Source of the DNA: Castor canadensis
Taxonomy: Eukaryota; Chordata; Mammalia; Rodentia; Castoridae
Length of the DNA stretch: 64,000 nt
Assembly (NCBI RefSeq): GCF_047511655.1
Contig: NC_133401.1
Location: 10,448,001 to 10,512,000 of the forward strand
Direction: 5' to 3'
The position numbers and the translations under genes are program-made. Position 1 is the first letter of the stretch, and each line of letters begins with the position of its first letter. A model generated the notes under the pieces. It ran no database searches, was not told the origin of the DNA, and worked only from the letters and a program-made list of their open reading frames with translations. Positions 58,540-64,000 of the stretch are shown here, in pieces.

Positions 58540-58782
58540 GTAGGTTTACTTCAAAGCTAATGACAGGACTACAGTTCTAGAATTTTTCTGTTTAGATTTA
58601 GTTAGACCTGTTGCTCTCCTAGGGAAAAGAAGAGTTCTCACTGGAGCCTATGTAATGGTGACTACACAGACAGAACTCCTGTTTGACAAATAGCAAACCT
58701 GAGGTTAGGGATGTGTGTAAAATAGAATGGTGAAATCTAAGTGAATCCCCTTTCTCATTTACAAATTATACCTCTCCTCCAG

Positions 58783-59002
58783 CTTCATCCATTTCTGAGG
58801 AAAAATCAAGAATCAGGACCACACATCTTTAGATGTAAAAAGAAACTATATTATGACACAGTATGATATCCAGAACAATGTGAATTTTCCGGTTGGTCTT
58901 GGGTTACTGGTTAAAGTGGGAGAGTTTGTCTCTAAGAGTCCACTTGATCAAAGTTTGACCATCAAAGAAGAGATGGTAGAATGGCCTATTGGATTCACAG
59001 AG
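58783..59002 (+). pseudogene. V2R exon 4 (frameshifted)
   Basis: Starts LHPFLRKNQ in one frame and, after a shift before 58,862, continues YDIQNNVNFPVGLGLLVKVG and PLDQSLTIKEEMVEWPIGFTE in the next. At 220 bases it is slightly shorter than the usual exon. The first frame meets TGA at 58,864. The donor is GTATAA. Confidence 0.88.
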
Positions 59003-60297
59003 GTATAATTCCATTTCAATATGATGACATATCCATATGGGAGCTGAATGGAGTCCTGTGATGAAATTAAATGTAACTCTTTAACTCACCTATAATTCAC
59101 CTGCCACATCTTGACTTTATACTATGACATCGTGTTTTTGCATATTCTGGGTTAAAATCTAAAGAAATAGTAACTTTGTAGGAGTCATTTATTTTAGTTT
59201 AAGTATCTTTATACACTCAGCAGTTAATAAAATAGAATACAGTCTATGAATACACAGATAAAAATACACATGCATATATGCCAAATATATTCTCCTATGG
59301 ATCTGCAATCTTTCAATGACATATATTCAGAACCTTTATTATATTTTAATGCACTATAAAACAAGTTTATTATGGAGTAATGTATCACTCATCTCTTGGG
59401 AGGTATAATTCCCATTTTTCTAAGGCATTTTGGATGCCATTGAGTTTTCTACCTTGGTTCTATTTAGCATCTAAAAGCATTGAGCATAGATTCATGTCAT
59501 CCTTCCACAGTTGGACACTCCTAGTAAATTTTGCAGATGATTTATATAACAACCATGTCCTGTACATAAAATATGTTCTTATTTTCTGGAAAGCAATGCC
59601 CTACCTAGCCTCAGAAACCAACAAGTGAATTAACCACAATTTCTGGTATATAATACACTCTCTCTCTGTCAGAATTTTTTGTACATAGTGTGCCTATTTA
59701 TCACATTATTAAGTTCTTTTTTCTATAATTTAAAGTCCCCTACCCAAGTGCATTAGGTATTTTTCATTACTACAAACAAGTATCTGAGATAAATATCCTT
59801 ATAAAGATAAAAGGCTTATGCAGTAACATTTTTGAAGATTCCCTTCCAAGATCAAGTGACCCAAATAGTTTGGTTTTTAGTGAGGGTGGCACCTCATAAT
59901 GAAAGCACTTGTAAGAGCAAACATCTAGACCTTTTTCTTAAAGATTCCAATGCCTCTCAATAATGCCATCCTGGGGAAAAGTTCCTTAACATAAGGAAAT
60001 TTGGGGAATCATGTTCATATTTCAATCAGTGCATCAACTGTGTATGAAGATATAGTAAAAATAATATCAGGTGTCCAAATTTACAGAATTACATAGAAAA
60101 CTTCACTGAAAAGGTTTTGGATAACAAGAGAAGAAAGAAAAACACGGGAAGTGTTGCTGGTGATGTATGAAATAAAAATAATCATGTACAGTGATATATT
60201 TGGTAATCAGTTGAGAAAGATGATAGCTAACCATTATAACCTAAAATTAGATGTCTAGGTATATATACATGTGGTACATTTCTCTTTTCTCCCTCAG
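59003..60297. other. V2R intron 4
   Basis: AT-rich intron. No SINE or further exon recognised. A short open frame at 59,380-59,628 has no recognised homology. Confidence 0.5.
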
Positions 60298-60421
60298 ACT
60301 CCTCAATCAGTGTGTAGCCCAAGCTGTGTTCCAGGATTCAGGAAAGTTCTACAGGAAGGAAGACCTATATGCTGCTATATTTGTGTTTTTTGTCCAGAAA
60401 GACACATTTCCAATCAGACAG
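60298..60421 (+). pseudogene. V2R exon 5 (cysteine-rich domain)
   Basis: 124 bases, the usual size. It encodes TPQSVCSPSCVPGFRK, EGRPICCYICVFCPE and HISNQT with the cysteine pattern of class C linkers. Open; donor GTAGAA. Confidence 0.92.
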
Positions 60422-62379
60422 GTAGAAAACATAGAAGTACCTTATGATAACTCTTTGCTTTCTTTCTCAGTAACAATAAGCCAGAAAAATTTCCAGCAAG
60501 ATTGTAGAGCACCACCATTCTACATTTACCATTCACTCATTCTTTCAATATACCCGTTTTATAATATTCATAGCTACCTCATTGTGTGCAAGCTCTTGTC
60601 TGCATTGCTCACTCTATTAGGATCAACTATAACATTGATTCCAATGGTCACCTTTGTTTACCACCCAGTGCTGAGTGACAGTCCCAATCTCCTATTTCAC
60701 TGTGGAGTACATGAAGCTATACCCACAAAATGTAAGATGTAAAATCTTCAAGGCGACCTGTGGGTGCCCTAAGACTTGAAATCAGTGTGTTCTTACACAG
60801 ATGAGAACCACAGAGCAAATGTACATAAACTGTCAGGGGAATATTTTATAACATTTGGACCATGCCCTCAACACCGTGAAAGGTCTTAAGTACACATAAT
60901 TAATACATGATCATAACCTTTACAATATCATAATATAATAAGGAAAATAAACACATTAATATATGAAGACACAATATTTTAATAAAAGGCACTATCTGTT
61001 GTACCTCACAGTAGTTTGTACCCAAGATATAAATTTAAGGAATTTTATACCTAAATAAAATATGTTGTTCTCAAACACAACGTATTGGGATCTTATTAAA
61101 ACTGCTTCCATTTTTCAAAATATAAAGAATCAATGTTATAATTATTTGAACTACTGCCTAAGTACAATGTAATTTCCATCATCTTAGTAGTATTAACCAT
61201 TTGGTTTCATTCACCTGGCAAAATAGTTATCTTCAGATATGTTTGAGTAAACAAAATAATAACTGCCTTAATTGTGAAAGAATTAAAAACTAAACGAGTA
61301 GGTAAAACAAGAAAGAGAATTAAATGAACACTGGATTTGGGACCTATAATGCAATATATTCATGCTTGTGTGAGCCAAGCATGTCTTGGGACAGAATCCA
61401 GGAGTACCTGTTGACTCTGATGAGGAATAGATAACTCAAGAACAGAAATCATAGACAGAATGGCAGAGAATCATTCAAATTATTTCAGAATCTTACACTG
61501 TTGCATAAGTATTACTTATAAAGCTAAAACATAGAATAGACACTACTTCTTGTTTCTACAAATAAATTTAATTGACATAAAGACATGCCTATTAATACAC
61601 TTGTGATTCATGACTGTTTTTATGCTGTAGGAGCAAGCATGAGCTGTTGTAGCAAGGACCATCATATGCAAAAAGCTCACAATATTCATGACCTGACACA
61701 TTACTAAAAAGGGTTAACAACTCATGCCTCAGTTGTAAATAAATGAAAAAATTTAAAAATACAATCAATTCTTAATATTTTAACTAAAATATCTGCTACT
61801 CGAAATATGATTATTTAACAATTCAATCATCTTCAAAATTCAATTCAAACTAATTTCAGTATTTATATAAAACATTACAAAATAGTCACAGAAAAAGTGT
61901 AGAATGAGGAAATATTTGTTCTATTACATATTGAGTTATATACAAAACAGAAAGCAGTAGAAATTATCATAGTGATAAAAGTTCAGAGGTTCCAGAAAGT
62001 TTAGTGGCTTATTTCTGAGTATGAATAGGGAAAGATATCACTTTGACTACTTTATGTAAATAGTAAGTGTGACAAGTCAAGATTAATATGAAGAAAATAC
62101 TGAGGAGAGTAGAGGGTTGGGAAAATTCCACACATCTGATTTCAACATTGAGTTTCACTTGTGCAAACTGACAGTTTCCAAATGTTGAAGAGTCCTCTGG
62201 AATAGATTTTGTTTTATATGGAACTGAAAGCATCCTCCCTACTCAGAGATATAGAAACTTACTCTGATATGTCTCACTTTTACCTCACAGCAGTCTGTAC
62301 TCACAAGACATAGCAAAGGTGACCACATGGCAGAAAGCAAGAATGTGTGAAATTAAAATGCTGACTTTTTTCCTTCTAG
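60422..62379. other. V2R intron 5
   Basis: Nearly 2 kb of AT-rich sequence without recognisable repeats or exons. Confidence 0.5.
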
Positions 62380-63379
62380 ATTCAGAGCAATGTATTCAGT
62401 GTCCCCCATATGAGTACCCAGACAGTAAGAGAAACCACTGCCTCCTCAAGGTTGTAACCTTTCTGGCTTTTGAGGATTATCTGGGGATGGCTCTAGCCTG
62501 CACAGCTCTGTGCTTCTCTGTCATCACAGCAGTCGTTTTGGGGGTCTTTGTGAAGCACCATGACACTCCCATAGTCAAGGCCAATAACCGGACTCTCAGC
62601 TACATCCTGCTCATCTCCCTCCTCCTGTGCTTCCTCTGCTCCTTACTCTTCATTGGCCATCCCAACACAGCTACCTTCATGCTCCAGCAAATCTCATTTG
62701 GACTCATTTTCACGGTGGCAGTTTCCACTGTTTTGGCCAAAACTATCACTGTAATTCTGGCCTTCAAAGCTATGAAACAAGGAAAAACAATGAGGTGGTT
62801 GTTGACTTCAGGAGCCTCTAACTCTGTCATTCCTGTCTGCTCCCTCATCCAACTTATTTTGTGTGGAATCTTGCTGAGAACATTTCCTTCCTTTGTTGAC
62901 AGAGATGCACAGGCTGAACACAGCCACATCATCATCACTTGCAACAAAGGTTCCACCACTGTCTTCTACTGTGTTCTTGGATATTTGGGCTCCCTGGCCC
63001 TGGGGAGTTTTGCTGTGGCTTTCCTTGCCAGGAATCTGCCTGACACATTCAATGAAGCCAAGTACTTGACATTCCATATGTTGGTATTCTGTACTGTCTG
63101 GTCACCTTACTCCCTGTCTATCACAGCACCAAGGGAAAAGTCATGGTAGCCGTGGAAGTGTTTTCCATCTTGGCCTCCAGTGCAGGTCTCCTAGGTTGCA
63201 TCTTTGCTCCCAAGTGCTACATAATTTTTATAAAACCTGATAAAAACTCTTTTAAAAGTTTAAAGAACAAAAGAGATGCTAAACAAAGTAGACATTCTGA
63301 GGGTTTAACTCATAATTCAATAGCACATATTAATCACTTAAAAACTAACTTGAGTTTACATTCCAATACCATAAAGTAA
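62380..63379 (+). pseudogene. V2R exon 6 (seven-transmembrane domain, frameshifted)
   Basis: Begins SEQCIQCPPYEYPD, then helices 1 to 7 with the family landmarks [39 protein letters not shown] and, after a frameshift, [17 protein letters not shown] and CIFAPKCYI. One G is missing in the GTCTGGTCACC segment at about 63,100, which sends the first frame to a TAG at 63,147. In the shifted frame the end is a stop at 63,377-63,379, preceded by a polar C-tail that seems longer than usual. Confidence 0.93.
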
Positions 63380-63439
63380 GTAAAACTAATGTAGCATGTT
63401 AGATGCACCCACTTCAAAAACTCTATTGTGTAAAATCCG

Positions 63440-63600
63440 AGAACAAGAGGGTAGAACAGGTTCTGCCTGGAAGTGGGAGGGGGTGGGGAGAGGGGTGCAG
63501 GTGGCACAAACAATACGTACACATATAAGGAAAATAAAATAAAAAGAGATAAATAAAAAAAAAAAGGATAAAATAAAAAGAGAAAGAAAAAAATCTATTG
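63440..63600 (+). mobile_element. L1 3'-end fragment
   Basis: G-rich stretch followed by a segment like the L1 terminus ('acgtacacatataaggaaaa', compare 'tgcacatatgaataaaata' elsewhere) and A-rich tails. It lies immediately downstream of the V2R stop. Confidence 0.65.
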
Positions 63601-64000
63601 TGCAAACCTAATGCTACCTATTCATTAAGTTATTATACAAGCATGAATATAGCACTAGATTAAAATCAATGAAATTGTATATATTAAATTAATTTTAATT
63701 TTATTTATCAGTTAGCAGACATTAAGGTACTCATAGTTTTAGAAAGTATCTAATTTATATGTGTTTTATATTCTTTTTTGTTTTGACTTGATTGGAGTAT
63801 ATTACTTTATTATTGGCATCAAAATTTATGTGGGAATTGTCCTAAATAGATAGAAATAATTTGTCAAGTTTAAAGATCTTCCATGAGTATCCTCTATACG
63901 CCAAAAACCTCTTATTAAATAATCTTTGCTCAACTCTTTTAAAAATTATTTCTTTATCACACTGGTACAGATTTTTAATGTAGACATGAAAGTGATTCTA
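63600..64000. other. AT-rich flank
   Basis: Nothing recognised. Confidence 0.4.

Larger units (their letters stand above)
56273..63379 (+). pseudogene. Vomeronasal type-2 receptor (V2R) pseudogene
   Basis: A class C G-protein-coupled receptor of vomeronasal sensory neurons, with an extracellular Venus-flytrap domain, a cysteine-rich linker and a seven-helix domain. Exons: 2 (56,273-56,564), 3 (57,724-58,539), 4 (58,783-59,002), 5 (60,298-60,421), 6 (62,380-63,379). All have AG acceptors and GT donors, and the phases are the usual ones (0/0/0/1). Two disruptions are seen: a frameshift in exon 4 just before 58,862, and loss of one G at about 63,100 in exon 6. Exon 1 was not found. Exons 2, 3 and 5 are fully open, so inactivation looks recent. 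Subfamily is not assigned. Confidence 0.93.

Noticed and set aside
60251-60742. 163-codon frame overlapping V2R exon 5
   Set aside because: It reads exon 5 and the following intron in the wrong frame; the cysteine-rich domain is in the other frame with proper splice sites.

Overview
The window is vertebrate, almost certainly mammalian and most likely rodent nuclear DNA: split genes with GT/AG junctions, a dense load of 7SL/B1-like and tRNA/ID-like SINEs (often fused head to tail), L1 LINEs of several ages, LTR fragments, microsatellites and a U6 retrocopy. The SINE family, whose tRNA-like head reads 'agtggctcaagtggtagag', and the L1 3' ends look to me like those of Castorimorpha (beaver and relatives). 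That assignment is from memory and uncertain. I see no intact multi-exon protein-coding gene; the recognisable genes are all broken.

Region 1 (1-24.2 kb) holds two tandem galectin pseudogenes of the galectin-10/13 (CLC/PP13) type. Copy 1 (about 260-3,660) still has a TATA-like box, four exons with good splice sites and a poly(A) signal, but carries two nonsense codons. Copy 2 (21,563-23,360) keeps only exons 3 and 4, with a stop, a 1-base deletion and a 7-base deletion. The duplicated block (about 1,780-4,365 and 21,530-24,155) includes introns, SINEs and a purine-rich microsatellite that has expanded to a long GAA run in copy 2. Between the copies lies a full-length but dead L1 (10,177-16,417) with a 16-bp target-site duplication, plus older L1 debris.

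Region 2 (25.2-42.4 kb) is a large inverted duplication. The left arm is 25,228-27,796. The right arm is 33,283-34,218 plus 40,807-42,423, interrupted by 6,588 bp absent from the left arm. Each arm carries a CpG-rich block with an unusual tandem repeat built on an ACGTG core. The spacer and the extra 6.6 kb consist of SINEs, a 60-bp CCAAT minisatellite, two minus-strand endogenous LTRs and a nested L1.

Region 3 (42.4-55.1 kb) is repeat-rich intergenic DNA: an old L1 5' half, other L1 3' fragments, a U6 snRNA retrocopy with target-site duplications (47,561-47,667), a pair of diverged paralogous blocks (about 45.6-46.4 and 50.3-51.1 kb) and a poly(rC)-binding-protein retropseudogene (about 54,080-54,624).

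Region 4 (56.2-63.4 kb) is a vomeronasal type-2 receptor (V2R) gene on the plus strand. Exons 2 to 6 are in order with canonical splice sites, but frameshifts in exons 4 and 6 make it a young pseudogene (or, less likely, a gene with sequence errors). Exon 1 was not found.
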